From: Halostella salina
Lineage (GTDB): Archaea > Halobacteriota > Halobacteria > Halobacteriales > Natronoarchaeaceae
Assembly (NCBI RefSeq): GCF_003675855.1
Contig: NZ_RCIH01000005.1
Coordinates: 1 to 64,000 of the forward strand
DNA length: 64,000 bases
Reading direction: 5' to 3'
This document shows, in pieces, positions 21,550-30,255 of this stretch; position 1 is the stretch's first letter; each line of letters opens with the position of its first letter. A program made the translations under genes and the position numbers. Below the pieces are notes generated by a model. That model worked only from the letters and a program-made list of their open reading frames with translations, was not told the DNA's origin and did no database searches.

Positions 21550-22359
21550 TCAGAGCACGATCAGGAGGGCTGCCACGAACCCGAGCATCACGAGCGACCC
21601 GAGACCGTACTTCGCCGCGCTGACCCGGAGGTCGCCGGCGTGGGCGTCGAACCCCCGGTCCGAGACGAGCAGCGGCGTCCCGTCGGTTCCCCGGACCACG
21701 GGATCGCCCCCTTCGACGCGGACCTCGCCGCGCACCTGCAGCGTATCGCCCTCCCGGATCGCCCGCGACTGGAGGGAGTACTCGCCGAGGTCGACGCCGT
21801 CGTTGTGCCGCTCGACGACCCCCGCCAGCCGGTCGAGCGAAACCTCGTTCGTGTCCCCGGAGAGGTCGACGTACGGCGAGTCCCAGAGATACGTCGAGAA
21901 GGTGTCGCTCTTGGTGATCCCGCCGACGCTCACCGCGGAAAGCGCGGGGCTGTCGTGGGACTCGACGAGCCACGACGGGTCGATGCGAACCGTCCTGCCC
22001 CCGTCAGTGACGGCGAACGACCCCGACTCGATGCCGGACGCGAACGTCGCCATCTCCGGGCGCACCTCTCCCTCCTCCAGGTCGACCACGTTGTCCCCGG
22101 ACTCCGGGAACCTGGCCCGCCAGAGATACGCGGCGACGGCCGCGTCGCCGTCGCCGACGGCGGTTTCGGCGGCCTCGGGTGGCTCGTCGACGACGACCGT
22201 CCCGTCGACTGTCGCCGGTTCACCGTCGACGACGCCGCGGTCGGGGGCGGTCCCGGAGAGCGTTTGCGACAGCCTCGCGCCGGTTATCGCCCGGTAGCCG
22301 TACCAGAGCCCGCCGGGAACCAGAAAGAGGGACACGGCGAGCGTGAACGCTCCGACCAT
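21550..22359 (-). CDS. membrane protein with GIDE-like extracytoplasmic domain
   Basis: The 269-residue protein has an N-terminal helix (about 3-22) and a C-terminal helix (about 247-268, YGLGSLVMLGFVAALLIVL). A beta-rich central domain lies between them. Central features such as AAVAAYLWRARFPE and VRIDPSWLVESHDSP resemble the domain shared with E3-type membrane proteins (GIDE), common in haloarchaea. Its function is unknown. The gene is convergent with the epimerase gene. Confidence 0.6.
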   Translation of the reverse strand: MVGAFTLAVSLFLVPGGLWYGYRAITGARLSQTLSGTAPDRGVVDGEPATVDGTVVVDEPPEAAETAVGDGDAAVAAYLWRARFPESGDNVVDLEEGEVRPEMATFASGIESGSFAVTDGGRTVRIDPSWLVESHDSPALSAVSVGGITKSDTFSTYLWDSPYVDLSGDTNEVSLDRLAGVVERHNDGVDLGEYSLQSRAIREGDTLQVRGEVRVEGGDPVVRGTDGTPLLVSDRGFDAHAGDLRVSAAKYGLGSLVMLGFVAALLIVL

Positions 22360-22431
22360 CTCGATCGTCGGGTCGTGGTCCGTGCCGATAGTTGTCAGTT
22401 GTGGTATCGTTCGGTGACCGGTCGCACGGCG

Positions 22432-22770
22432 TCACCGGTCGCCGTCGACCGAGAACTCGACCCGCGCCTCGCAGTCCTGCTCGCGTGCCTCCAGCGTCGC
22501 CACGGCCGCGTACTCGCCCGGATCCGGGTCGTCCCACGACGCCTCGTACGTCGCGACTTCGCCGGGTGCGATCGTCTCGGAGCCGAGCGCCTGCGCGAAC
22601 AGCCGCCCCTCGCTGAAGCGCCAGACTTCGCCGTCGTCCAGCACGGCGAAGTCCGCCTCCAGCGCGTCGGGAAACGCCAACTCGACCGGCTCCTCGCCGT
22701 CGTTCCGAACCGCGAACGCGAACTGTACGCCGCCGTCGACGGTCACGTCGAGCGACCCGCGAAGCGTCAT
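22432..22770 (-). CDS. BsuPI-like (intracellular protease inhibitor) domain protein
   Basis: The 112-residue beta-rich protein reads MTLRGSLDVTVDGGVQFAFA, then VRNDGEEPVELAFPDALEAD, VWRFSEGRLFAQALGSETIA and GEYAAVATLEARE. This order (NxxxEPVxLxFP, then W/F-S-G-x-x-F-x-Q-x-L, then GxYxA) is the BsuPI pattern. It has no signal peptide, so it should be intracellular. Whether it inhibits a protease here is unknown. The ATG at 22768-22770 was chosen because the domain starts there. Confidence 0.75.
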   Translation of the reverse strand: MTLRGSLDVTVDGGVQFAFAVRNDGEEPVELAFPDALEADFAVLDDGEVWRFSEGRLFAQALGSETIAPGEVATYEASWDDPDPGEYAAVATLEAREQDCEARVEFSVDGDR

Positions 22771-22857
22771 GGCCCGGGCTACCGAGCGGTGGACCATAGC
22801 CTTTCGGTCGGGCCCGCAAGCAGTACGCCTTTACCCCGGGATCGCCTACCGGCGGGC

Positions 22858-23634
22858 GTGCAGATCGTCGGGTACGACACGGGGTCGCCGCCGTCCGAGG
22901 AGTCCGACGGCCGCGACGCCGCGCTGTTGCTCGCCGCGGACGGGCGCGTCGACCGCGTCGCGCTGACGCCCGGGACCGACCTCGCCTACAGCCTCGGCGA
23001 CCGACGCTGTGCGGGCGCGGTCGACGGGGACACCCACTACCCCTGCGAGAACGACGGCGCGCCGTACTGCGACCAGCACGCGAGCACCTGGGTGTGTGCC
23101 CGGTGTACCGGCACCTGCCTGAAAGACGAGATGGACTGCTACGAGGAGCACGCGGTGTATCTCGCCGCCTTCGCGCCGGCGACGTTCAAGGTGGGCGTCA
23201 CGCGCTCGTGGCGGCTGGAGACCCGCCTGCGCGAGCAGGGGGCCGACCGCGCCGCCCACGTCCACACCGTCTCGAACGGGCGGATCGCCCGCGAACTGGA
23301 GGCCGAGATCGCGGCGGAGGTCCCGGACCGGGTGCGCGTCCCGACGAAGATCGACGGGTTCGGCCGCGACGTGGACGGCGACGCGTGGACGGCCCTGCTC
23401 GACGGGTTCGAGGTGATCGACCGCTGGCGCTTCGACTACGGGCTCGACTTGGACGGCGGGCCGGTGGCCGAGACGCTGGCGGCCGGCACGGTTGTCGGCG
23501 TCAAGGGGCGGGTCCTCCTGCTCGACAACGGCGGCACGACGTACGCCGTCGACCTGCGGGACCTGGTCGGCTACGCCGTCGAGTCGGGGTCGGTGTCGCG
23601 GTCGCTCCAGTCGAACCTCGGCGCGTTCACCTGA
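22858..23634 (+). CDS. DUF2797 family zinc-binding protein
   Basis: The 258-residue protein starts at GTG 22858 (translated MQIVGYDTGSPP). A cysteine-rich segment near residues 46-90 (RRCAG, HYPCENDGAPYCDQH, VCARCTGTCLKDEMDC) should bind zinc. KVGVTRSWRLETRLREQGAD and a C-terminal part of DUF2797 type follow. This family contains a GIY-YIG-like core in its middle, but no nuclease activity is known to me. It is divergent from the BsuPI-like gene; the 87-base gap holds both promoters. Confidence 0.8.
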   Translation: MQIVGYDTGSPPSEESDGRDAALLLAADGRVDRVALTPGTDLAYSLGDRRCAGAVDGDTHYPCENDGAPYCDQHASTWVCARCTGTCLKDEMDCYEEHAVYLAAFAPATFKVGVTRSWRLETRLREQGADRAAHVHTVSNGRIARELEAEIAAEVPDRVRVPTKIDGFGRDVDGDAWTALLDGFEVIDRWRFDYGLDLDGGPVAETLAAGTVVGVKGRVLLLDNGGTTYAVDLRDLVGYAVESGSVSRSLQSNLGAFT

Positions 23635-23680
23635 GCCGAGTCACCGAACCCTTTTCGGGCCGGCGACGAAAGCCGGAGGT

Positions 23681-24091
23681 ATGTCGGACGACGACTCCAC
23701 CGACAGCGAGGAACAGGCCGCCGAGAACAACGGCGAGGGCGAGGAGAAGTCCTTCCGCGAGCGCGTCGAGGAGATCCGCGAGAAGCGCGCCGAGGAGGGC
23801 GGCGAGGGCGGCGAGTCCCGAGAGGAGCGCATGGAGGAGATGATGGGCGGCGGCCCCGGCGGCCCCGGCGGCATGGGTGGCGGGGGCGGCGGCAACCCGT
23901 TCGCGCAGATGATGAGCGGGATGATGGGCGGCGGTCCCGGCGGTGCGCCCGGCGGTCCCGGCGGCGCGCCGGGCGGCCAGTCCGAGGGCGGCAACGAGGA
24001 ACTCGTCCGCGAGGTGCGACAGCTCCGCGACGAGGTCCGCGACGCGACGCGCCAGCTTCAGCGCATCGCCGACGCCCTCGAAGACGACTGA
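23681..24091 (+). CDS. low-complexity Gly/Met-rich protein with charged coiled ends
   Basis: The 136-residue protein has three parts. The N-terminus is Glu/Arg-rich and helical (SFRERVEEIREKRAEEGGEG). A central segment is composed almost only of Gly, Met, Pro and Ala (MGGGPGGPGGMGGGG near residues 55-69, then a similar block near 85-99). The C-terminus is a helix that looks coiled-coil (LVREVRQLRDEVRDATRQLQ). No known domain is seen. It could be a multimerising scaffold; that is a guess from composition. Confidence 0.65.
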   Translation: MSDDDSTDSEEQAAENNGEGEEKSFRERVEEIREKRAEEGGEGGESREERMEEMMGGGPGGPGGMGGGGGGNPFAQMMSGMMGGGPGGAPGGPGGAPGGQSEGGNEELVREVRQLRDEVRDATRQLQRIADALEDD

Positions 24092-24180
24092 GAGCAAACA
24101 CCACGAGCGTAGTTTCCGCCGATTCCTGTCCCGGAAACCGACACTAATTTTAACCGGCCACCGTTACTACCCCCACTACG

Positions 24181-24426
24181 ATGTCGCTGACAGCCGTGCT
24201 CGTCGCGAAACTGCTCCGCGACCTCCCGCGCCAGCACCAGCGGGCGGCGCTCGTGTTAGCGCCGCTGTCGGTGCTCGGCTACGTGGGCGTGTCGGCGGCG
24301 TACGAGTCGGACCCGTGGGTCGGCGTCGCCCTGCTCGTGGCGGCGACGCTGCTCGCGACCGGCGTCGTCGTCGCGGTGATGACGGGTATCGGTCGGACGC
24401 TCGACTCCTACGACACGCTGCCGTAG
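24181..24426 (+). CDS. two-helix membrane protein
   Basis: An 81-residue protein with helices near residues 22-40 (AALVLAPLSVLGYVGVSAAY) and 46-68 (VGVALLVAATLLATGVVVAV). Its 3' end overlaps the end of the convergent glycosyltransferase gene by 19 nt. An AT-rich stretch with ATTTTAACC about 30 nt before the start may be its promoter. No family is recognised. Confidence 0.6.
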   Translation: MSLTAVLVAKLLRDLPRQHQRAALVLAPLSVLGYVGVSAAYESDPWVGVALLVAATLLATGVVVAVMTGIGRTLDSYDTLP

Positions 24427-25511
24427 AGGTCGGCCAACCGCTCGACGGTTCGGCTGACGCTTATTTCGTCCCGACGGTCCAGACAGTTCTCCGCGAGGCG
24501 GTCACGGTCGTCCAGCGCGTCCTCGATCCGCGCCCGGAACGCGTCGATGTCGTCCTCCGGGTAGTGATACCCCGTGACGCCGTCGACGACGGTGTCCGAG
24601 AGCGCCCCGCTGTCGACGCCGACGACGGGTGTCCCGCAGGCGTTCGCCTCCAGCGCGACGAGTCCCTGCGTCTCGACGGGGCTGGGGAACGCGAACACGT
24701 CCAGCGCCGAGTAGAACGCCGGCATCTCCTCACGGTCGAGGAAGCCGAGGAACCGGACGTCGGCGGTACTGTCGGCGGCCTGTGACTGCAGGTCCTCGTG
24801 GGCCGGGCCGTCGCCGCCGAGGACGACGGTCACGTCGAGGCTCTCCGCGGCCGCGATCAGGTCCGAGAGACGCTTCTCGTAGCCGTGCCGGCCGGTGTAC
24901 CCGACGAGCGTCTCACCGACGAGGTCGTGCCGTTCGCGGAACTCGGACGTCTCGGTCGGTCTGAACTGCTCGGTGTCGATCCCGTTCGACACCACCTCGA
25001 CCGGTGTCTCGACGCCGAGTTCGTTCCGGAGGTACTCCCGGACCGGTTCGGTCGGCACGACGACGCGGTCGGCGCGGTTGAAAAACCACCGCTCGTACCC
25101 GTCGACGAACTCCCGGAGGCCGCTCGCGATCCCGTCGGTCGGCGCGAGGTAGTCGGTGTACTCGCCGCCCGGCGTGTGGTAGGACGCGACCAGCGGCGCG
25201 TCGGCGCGGCGCGCGAGACGCATCGCGCCGAGGCCGAGCGCGAACGGCGTGTGGGCGTGGACGACGTCGACGTCCTTGACGGCGCTCGGGATCTTCGGCG
25301 CGCCGAGGCGGTACCCCTGGTACCACGGGAACGCGACGCTTCTGACCGGATGTTCGTTGGGGCCGGGCGAGTGGCCGTCCGACCGGGGGTACACCACGTC
25401 CATTCGCCCGCCGTTGCGGTTCCAGCGGTCCCGCCAGGCGTCTATCGTGTAGGTCACGCCGTTCACCGTCGGGAGATAGGTGTCGGTAAAGGCGGCGACC
25501 TGTTGGTCCAT
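24408..25511 (-). CDS. GT4-family glycosyltransferase
   Basis: The 367-residue retaining glycosyltransferase has the GT-B fold of family GT4. The N-terminal half holds FTDTYLPTVNGVTYTIDAWR and VHAHTPFALGLGAMRLA. The C-terminal half holds the nucleotide-sugar site GYTGRHGYEKRLSDLIAAAE, and FAFPSPVETQGLVALEANAC (the EX7E motif) near residues 272-291. Enzymes of this type make glycolipids or protein-linked glycans at the membrane face. The acceptor is unknown. Confidence 0.88.
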   Translation of the reverse strand: MDQQVAAFTDTYLPTVNGVTYTIDAWRDRWNRNGGRMDVVYPRSDGHSPGPNEHPVRSVAFPWYQGYRLGAPKIPSAVKDVDVVHAHTPFALGLGAMRLARRADAPLVASYHTPGGEYTDYLAPTDGIASGLREFVDGYERWFFNRADRVVVPTEPVREYLRNELGVETPVEVVSNGIDTEQFRPTETSEFRERHDLVGETLVGYTGRHGYEKRLSDLIAAAESLDVTVVLGGDGPAHEDLQSQAADSTADVRFLGFLDREEMPAFYSALDVFAFPSPVETQGLVALEANACGTPVVGVDSGALSDTVVDGVTGYHYPEDDIDAFRARIEDALDDRDRLAENCLDRRDEISVSRTVERLADLYGSVS

Positions 25512-25649
25512 TACCGGGCCATTGGTGGGGGAGTTAATAAAAAACCCGTCATCTCCCGATCACCTCGGTTCGACCGTCCGATCCCCCTCCCGTCGCCGCC
25601 TCGGAGGCCGCTGTTGAATTTAAGTTCGTGCAGGGAGATCACACGGCAC

Positions 25650-25994
25650 ATGGACGACCTCGCTGACCTCGCGGTCCTCGCCGTCTCGATGGTGGCCGCC
25701 CTCTTCGGCGTCACGCTGGTCGGTGCCGGCGAGGTGACCGGTCTCGCCGCGCTCCTCGTCGGGGTACTCGGCTTCGCGTACCTGAAGGTGGACCTCGATG
25801 CGGTCGGTGCGACGGACGACGCCGGCGAGCAGGCGGCCGCCGAGGACGACCCGCTGACGGTGCTCCGGGACCGCTACGCACGCGGCGAGATCGGCCGGGA
25901 CGAGTTCGAACGCCGACTGGACGACCTGCTCGAAACGGACCCCGTCGAGCGGGAACGGGACCGCGACGAGGAGCCGCTGCTGGAGGACCGATGA
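25650..25994 (+). CDS. membrane protein with C-terminal SHOCT domain
   Basis: The 114-residue protein has two helices (about 5-25 and 28-46). A short acidic linker follows, then the SHOCT motif LTVLRDRYARGEIGRDEFER (near 70-89) and RLDDLLET. SHOCT tails are short oligomerisation segments found in many haloarchaeal membrane proteins. The end is very charged (RERDRDEEPLLEDR). Its function is unknown. Confidence 0.8.
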   Translation: MDDLADLAVLAVSMVAALFGVTLVGAGEVTGLAALLVGVLGFAYLKVDLDAVGATDDAGEQAAAEDDPLTVLRDRYARGEIGRDEFERRLDDLLETDPVERERDRDEEPLLEDR

Positions 25995-26172
25995 GCGTCG
26001 AACGAGCCCGTCCACCCCGACTCCGTCACCGGGTTTGTTCGCTGCAGGACCTCTAGGAGTAGAAACAAAAAATACTTGGCTTTCAGTTGCCCAGCGTTAC
26101 GTGGGGCGTTTCAGGATAACACTCTCTCCTTGTCCTGATCGGCCCCGGAATCCCCCCACCCCCCCATTTCCG

Positions 26173-26445
26173 ATGACGATACCCGAAGAGCGCGTCGCCC
26201 GGCTGGAGTCGCTCGCACGCGAGGCAGCAGCCGCGTCGAACCAGGAGCGCGCCCGGGAGTACGTCCGGCTTGCCAGACGCGTCGCCGAGCGCAACCGGCT
26301 GGCGCTCCCCCGCCAGTTCAAGCGGTTCACCTGCGACGCCTGCGACAGCTATCTCCGTCCGGGAGCGAACGCGCGCGTCCGGACCCGCGACGGGCACGTC
26401 GTCGTCACCTGCGACTGCGGCGAGCAGGCACGCTACCCGTACTGA
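26173..26445 (+). CDS. rnp4: ribonuclease P protein component 4 (Rpr2/Rpp21)
   Basis: The 90-residue protein has two N-terminal helices (RVARLESLAREAAAASNQER, EYVRLARRVAERNRLALPRQ). A zinc ribbon follows with FTCDACDSYLRPGANARVRT and TCDCGEQARYPY, the CxxC...CxC arrangement of Rpr2. It is one of the protein subunits of archaeal RNase P, which matures tRNA 5' ends together with the RNase P RNA. It is followed by the YhbY and MscS genes on the same strand, 53 nt away. Confidence 0.9.
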   Translation: MTIPEERVARLESLAREAAAASNQERAREYVRLARRVAERNRLALPRQFKRFTCDACDSYLRPGANARVRTRDGHVVVTCDCGEQARYPY

Positions 26446-26498
26446 CGGGGTCGGTTCGTGCAACAAGCTTGAAACCGGAGCCGAACGTACAGGGTTCC

Positions 26499-26744
26499 AT
26501 GACTGATCAGCAGCTCCGAAAGCAAGCACACGACACGGACGTCACGGTCTGGGTCGGCAAGAGCGGGATCGATGCGGTGACCGGCGAACTCTCCGACCAG
26601 TTACAGGACCGGGAGCTCGTGAAGGTGAAGTTCCTCCGGGCGGCCCGTGGCGGGACGAACACCGACGAACTGGCCGCGGAACTGGCCGACGCCGTCGACG
26701 CTGAACTGGTCGAGACACGCGGGAACACGGCGGTGTTGCACTGA
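26499..26744 (+). CDS. YhbY/CRM-domain RNA-binding protein
   Basis: The 81-residue protein is one CRM (YhbY) domain, including VTVWVGKSGIDAVTGELSDQ and VKVKFLRAARG, close to the family motif GKxGLxxxvixxixxal...KVKxL. Such proteins bind ribosomal RNA precursors. Its stop overlaps the ATG of the MscS gene by one base (TGATG), so translation is probably coupled. Confidence 0.88.
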   Translation: MTDQQLRKQAHDTDVTVWVGKSGIDAVTGELSDQLQDRELVKVKFLRAARGGTNTDELAAELADAVDAELVETRGNTAVLH

Positions 26745-27622
26745 TGGCGATCATCGACGAGTATCTCATCGACGCCGGCCTCTCGGCGGACCTGGCCGCA
26801 CCGATCGCGTCCGCCATCGAGTTCGTCGTCGGCTTCGCCGTGGTCTATCTCATCGGCAAGACGTTCGTCTACCCCCTCGTCCGGCGGCTGCTGAACCGCC
26901 GTGACCTCGACGCCCACGCCCGGAAGCCGCTGATGAAGGTGACCCAGATCGTCGTCGTGTTCGCGGCCATCTCCGTCGCCTTCGGGGTCGCGGGCTTCGG
27001 GAACTTCCTCAACTCGCTGGCGACCATCGCGGCGGCCGCGACGCTGGCGATCGGCTTCGCGCTGCAGGACGTGATCGCCAACTTCGTCGCCGGGATCTTC
27101 ATCTTCACCGACCGGCCGTTCCGCATCGGTGACTGGATCGAGTGGGACGGCAACTCGGGCGTCGTCGAGGACATCAGCCTCCGGGTTTCGCGCGTCCGCA
27201 CGTTCGACAACGAGCTGCTGACGGTACCCAACTCCCAGCTGACCGACGGCGTCATCAAGAACCCGATGGCGAAGGACAAGCTCCGCCAGAAGTTCGTGTT
27301 CGGCATCGGCTACGACGACGACATCGAACAGGCCACCGACATCATCATCGAGGAGGCCGAGAAGCATCCCGACATTCTGGAGGATCCGGCACCCTCGGTC
27401 CGACTGACCGAACTGGGCGACTCCTCGGTCGGCCTCCAGTCGCGCATCTGGATCGCCGACCCCAGCCGCGCCGACTTCGTGAAGGTCCGCGGCGACTACG
27501 TCACCAGCGTGAAACAGCGGTTCGACGAGGAAGGGATCGACATTCCCTACCCCAACCGCACGCTCTCGGGCGGCCTCGAACTGGCCAACGCCGCGGAGAT
27601 CTCCCAGCCCGCCGACGACTGA
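26744..27622 (+). CDS. small-conductance mechanosensitive channel (MscS family)
   Basis: The 292-residue protein has three membrane helices. Helix 3 is Gly/Ala-rich (FLNSLATIAAAATLAIGFAL, near residues 88-107), which lines the pore in MscS. The beta domain with DRPFRIGDWIEWDGNSGVVE and RVRTFDNELLTVPNSQL follows, then the alpha/beta C-terminal domain. It lets ions out of the cell under hypo-osmotic shock. Expression with rnp4 and yhbY is a common haloarchaeal arrangement. Confidence 0.92.
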   Translation: MAIIDEYLIDAGLSADLAAPIASAIEFVVGFAVVYLIGKTFVYPLVRRLLNRRDLDAHARKPLMKVTQIVVVFAAISVAFGVAGFGNFLNSLATIAAAATLAIGFALQDVIANFVAGIFIFTDRPFRIGDWIEWDGNSGVVEDISLRVSRVRTFDNELLTVPNSQLTDGVIKNPMAKDKLRQKFVFGIGYDDDIEQATDIIIEEAEKHPDILEDPAPSVRLTELGDSSVGLQSRIWIADPSRADFVKVRGDYVTSVKQRFDEEGIDIPYPNRTLSGGLELANAAEISQPADD

Positions 27623-27659
27623 ACGGCCACCGGGGAGCCTTTCTTTAACGAACTGACCT

Positions 27660-27916
27660 TATCTCGGGCCGGGAGGCGGTCCCGTCCGCCGACCCACCGG
27701 GAGATCAAAGATCTCCCGAGCCCTCCCTCGCTTCGCTCGGGAGGATGGGGGAGGGCAGGCTGGCAGTAGTTGCGGCTCGACGTGTAGCATACGGCGGCGG
27801 AGCCGCCGTTTCGCCGGACGCGACCGCAGGGAGCGTCCGGGGTTTTTGATCGACATTTTTTGCCCGAGCGGTTCGCTCGCTACGCGAGCGAACCCGAGGG
27901 ACGAAAAAGGTCGGTA
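27660..27916. repeat. hairpin-rich intergenic block downstream of the SRP RNA
   Basis: The block contains a hairpin of ggttcgctcgc / gcgagcgaacc (27879-27893 region), the sequence tttttgatcgacat at 27843-27856, an agcatac box at 27786 and several GC stems. On the minus strand it lies directly after the SRP RNA and begins with a run of T (gacctttttcg), so its first part is a probable terminator. A block with the same parts in the same order lies at 61540-61729. Confidence 0.6.
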
Positions 27917-28234
27917 TGAATGGGTGGACGCCCGGAGTTGCCCGGCGTCCCGAACGGGGGAATCCCGGTTGCCTCCTCCACCCCGCGACCCATCGAGCGA
28001 CAGGTGTCCGACGGTCCGCTGCTCGCTTCCGCGCCTGACGGATTGCCGCCGACCAACCGCGGCGAGCCGTCCCTGCGGACGGTCGCCGCGGACCGCTGTC
28101 CCCGCTGGACGAGGCTTCCACGTTGGCTCCCGGGGCCCCGTCCGGTCGGACCGGACGCGCCCGGGGTTCGGTCCCCGCTGAAGGCCATAGGGCGGGTGGA
28201 GAGCAGGGCCTAGCTGCCCGACCTAGTCCATTCA
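27917..28234 (-). ncRNA. SRP RNA (7S RNA)
   Basis: On the minus strand the 5' end TGAATGG pairs exactly with the 3' end CCATTCA, forming helix 1 of the archaeal SRP RNA. The 5' part has the Alu-domain sequence CTAGGTCGGGCAGCTAGG. The S domain has the helix 8 signature GTCAGG, GGAAG and AGCA (around 28019-28040), where SRP54 binds, and a helix 6-like GTGGAAGCC for SRP19. Length, about 318 nt, is normal for haloarchaea. It targets signal-bearing proteins to the membrane. Exact ends are set by the helix 1 pairing and may vary by a few bases. Confidence 0.93.
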
Positions 28235-28343
28235 CTGGTAGCCGGTGCTGTCTTAAGGGCCTTTCGGGTTAGTCGGGGACGGCGGGCCGTCGTCGGGAGT
28301 CGGTCCGGCCACTCTCGACGGTGCCCCGACACGGTCGTCCGCG

Positions 28344-28763
28344 TCAGAACAGCCGAAGGACGCGCGCGTAGAAGGCGGCGGTCGCCGGCACGACCAGCGT
28401 TACCGCGAGGAACAGCCAGCGGTGGTACTCGATCCAGTCGGCCGTGCCGATCTGGAGGACCAGCGAGGCGTCGACCGAGGCCGCCCAGATGCCGGCGAGG
28501 GCGGTCATGATCAGCCCCAACCCGAGCGTCGCGCCGGCGGCGGTCTCCGGCGGGGTCCGTCCCTGTCGCCCGGCGGCGAAGGCGATGGCGGCGACCAGCG
28601 CCAGCATCGTGATCGCCCACGGGCCGACGAAGCCGGCCGAGTAGTAGGGTTCGAGACCGCTGGCCTCGGCGGCCGGGAGGGCGACGTACGGCGCGGCGGC
28701 GACGGCGGCGATGGCGAGCGTGCCGAGCAGCCCGAGCGTCGGCGGAACCGTCTCGTCTACCAT
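28344..28763 (-). CDS. four-helix membrane protein
   Basis: The 139-residue protein has four hydrophobic segments: near residues 9-30, 43-65 (SAGFVGPWAITMLALVAAIA), 75-98 and 112-136 (LFLAVTLVVPATAAFYARV). It starts MVDETVPPTLG. It looks like a small haloarchaeal integral membrane family without a known role. It lies 110 bases upstream of the SRP RNA on the same strand. Confidence 0.65.
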   Translation of the reverse strand: MVDETVPPTLGLLGTLAIAAVAAAPYVALPAAEASGLEPYYSAGFVGPWAITMLALVAAIAFAAGRQGRTPPETAAGATLGLGLIMTALAGIWAASVDASLVLQIGTADWIEYHRWLFLAVTLVVPATAAFYARVLRLF

Positions 28764-28845
28764 ATCACGAACTGGTCCCGCCGCGCGCATAAACGCGGCG
28801 TTCGAGTCGGAAGGTCCAACTGGCCGGACCTCCGTACCGACGCGT

Positions 28846-29169
28846 ATGGGACTGGGAAGCACCGCGAAGAAGCTCCAGAACGTCGCCGACCGCGCCGAGC
28901 AACTGTACAAGCAACTGGCCGACGTGCGCGAGCGCGTGATGAAACTGGAGAAGACGACGACCGAAACCGGCGACCGCGTCGAGCGGATGGAGACCGAACT
29001 GGAGAAACAGCGGGCGGTCCTCGACGCCATCGCCGCCGACCGCGGGATCGACGTCGACCAGTTGCTCGCCGAGGCGGCGATCGAAGAGGTCGACGACGAG
29101 AGCGATGGCGAGGGTGAGACCGCCGCCGCCGACGATACGGCCGGATCCGGCGAGTCGACGGCGGAGTAA
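28846..29169 (+). CDS. coiled-coil protein, DUF5798-like
   Basis: The 107-residue protein begins MGLGSTAKKLQNVADRAEQL and has one long amphipathic helix, a predicted coiled coil, over residues about 5-70. An acidic disordered tail follows, ending AAADDTAGSGESTAE. It matches the small haloarchaeal family I know as DUF5798. The gene is divergent from the membrane protein at 28344. Its function is unknown. Confidence 0.7.
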   Translation: MGLGSTAKKLQNVADRAEQLYKQLADVRERVMKLEKTTTETGDRVERMETELEKQRAVLDAIAADRGIDVDQLLAEAAIEEVDDESDGEGETAAADDTAGSGESTAE

Positions 29170-29274
29170 CCCGGAGACAGCCGACTCGTTTTCCGTCCCG
29201 GCGGCCGAATCGAGGCCCGGGACGGCAGCGACGACCAGTAAAGTATAACGGGCGCGGCAACTATTGCCCGAGCG

Positions 29275-30255
29275 ATGACCACCCATCGGGAACCGGTCGA
29301 CTCGGTGCTCGCCACCGTCGGGGAGACGCCGCTGGTTCGCGTCGCGGCCTCGCCCGACGACGTCCCCGTCTACGCCAAGGTGGAGTCGTTCAACCCGGGA
29401 GCGAGCATCAAAGACCGGATCGGGAAGTACATGCTCGAACGCATGATGGAACGCGGCGAGGTGTCGCCCGGCGGGACGGTGATCGAGCCGACCGCGGGCA
29501 ACACCGGGATCGGGTTCGCCGTCGCCGCCGGACAACTCGGCGTCGACGCCGTGTTCGTCGTGCCCGAGCGGTTCAGCGTCGAGAAGCAGCAACTGATGGA
29601 CGCGCTCGGGGCCGATGTCATCAACACGCCCACCGAGGACGGCATGGACGGCGCGATTCAGCGCGCCCACGAACTCGCCGAGGAACTCGACGACGCCGTC
29701 GTTCCCCAGCAGTTCGCCAACCCCCTCAACGCCGAAGCCCACTACGAGACGACCGCGCCGGAGATCTACGAGGCGCTCGACGGCGAGGTCGGGGCCGTCG
29801 TCGCCGGCTGTGGCACCGCCGGCACGCTCATGGGGATCGCGGAGTACGCCCGCGAGCAGCACCCCGACACCTACGTCGTCGCCGTCGAGCCGGAGGGGTC
29901 GCTGTACGGGACCGTGCTCGGCGAGGACGAGACCGAGGACGAGTACAAGATAGAGGGGATCGGCACGCACGACCCGACGACCAACGAGCTGTTCGACCCC
30001 GAACTCGTCGACGCGGTGATCGACGTGTCGGACCGCGACGCGCAGGACGAACTCAAACGGCTCGCCCGCGAAGAAGGGCAGTTAGTCGCCTCCAGCGCCG
30101 GCGCGGCGAGCGTCGCCGCGCGTCGAGTGGCCCGGGACATCCGTGACGGCGAGATCGACGCCCCGTACGACACCGTCGTCACGCTCTTCCCCGACTCCAG
30201 CGAGCGCTATCTCTCGAAGGGGATCTACCGGTCGTTCGAGGAGTGGGACGGCTAG
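29275..30255 (+). CDS. PLP-dependent cysteine synthase / cystathionine beta-synthase family
   Basis: The 326-residue enzyme has the beta-family PLP fold: SFNPGASIKDRIGKYMLERM with the Schiff-base Lys near residue 45, PTAGNTGIGFAVAAGQLGVD which binds substrate carboxylate, and GCGTAGTLMGI which binds PLP phosphate. Cysteine synthases and the CBS catalytic core cannot be told apart by sequence alone here. There is no CBS regulatory domain. It makes or uses cysteine in sulphur metabolism. Its end overlaps the convergent CoA-binding protein gene by 4 nt. Confidence 0.9.
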   Translation: MTTHREPVDSVLATVGETPLVRVAASPDDVPVYAKVESFNPGASIKDRIGKYMLERMMERGEVSPGGTVIEPTAGNTGIGFAVAAGQLGVDAVFVVPERFSVEKQQLMDALGADVINTPTEDGMDGAIQRAHELAEELDDAVVPQQFANPLNAEAHYETTAPEIYEALDGEVGAVVAGCGTAGTLMGIAEYAREQHPDTYVVAVEPEGSLYGTVLGEDETEDEYKIEGIGTHDPTTNELFDPELVDAVIDVSDRDAQDELKRLAREEGQLVASSAGAASVAARRVARDIRDGEIDAPYDTVVTLFPDSSERYLSKGIYRSFEEWDG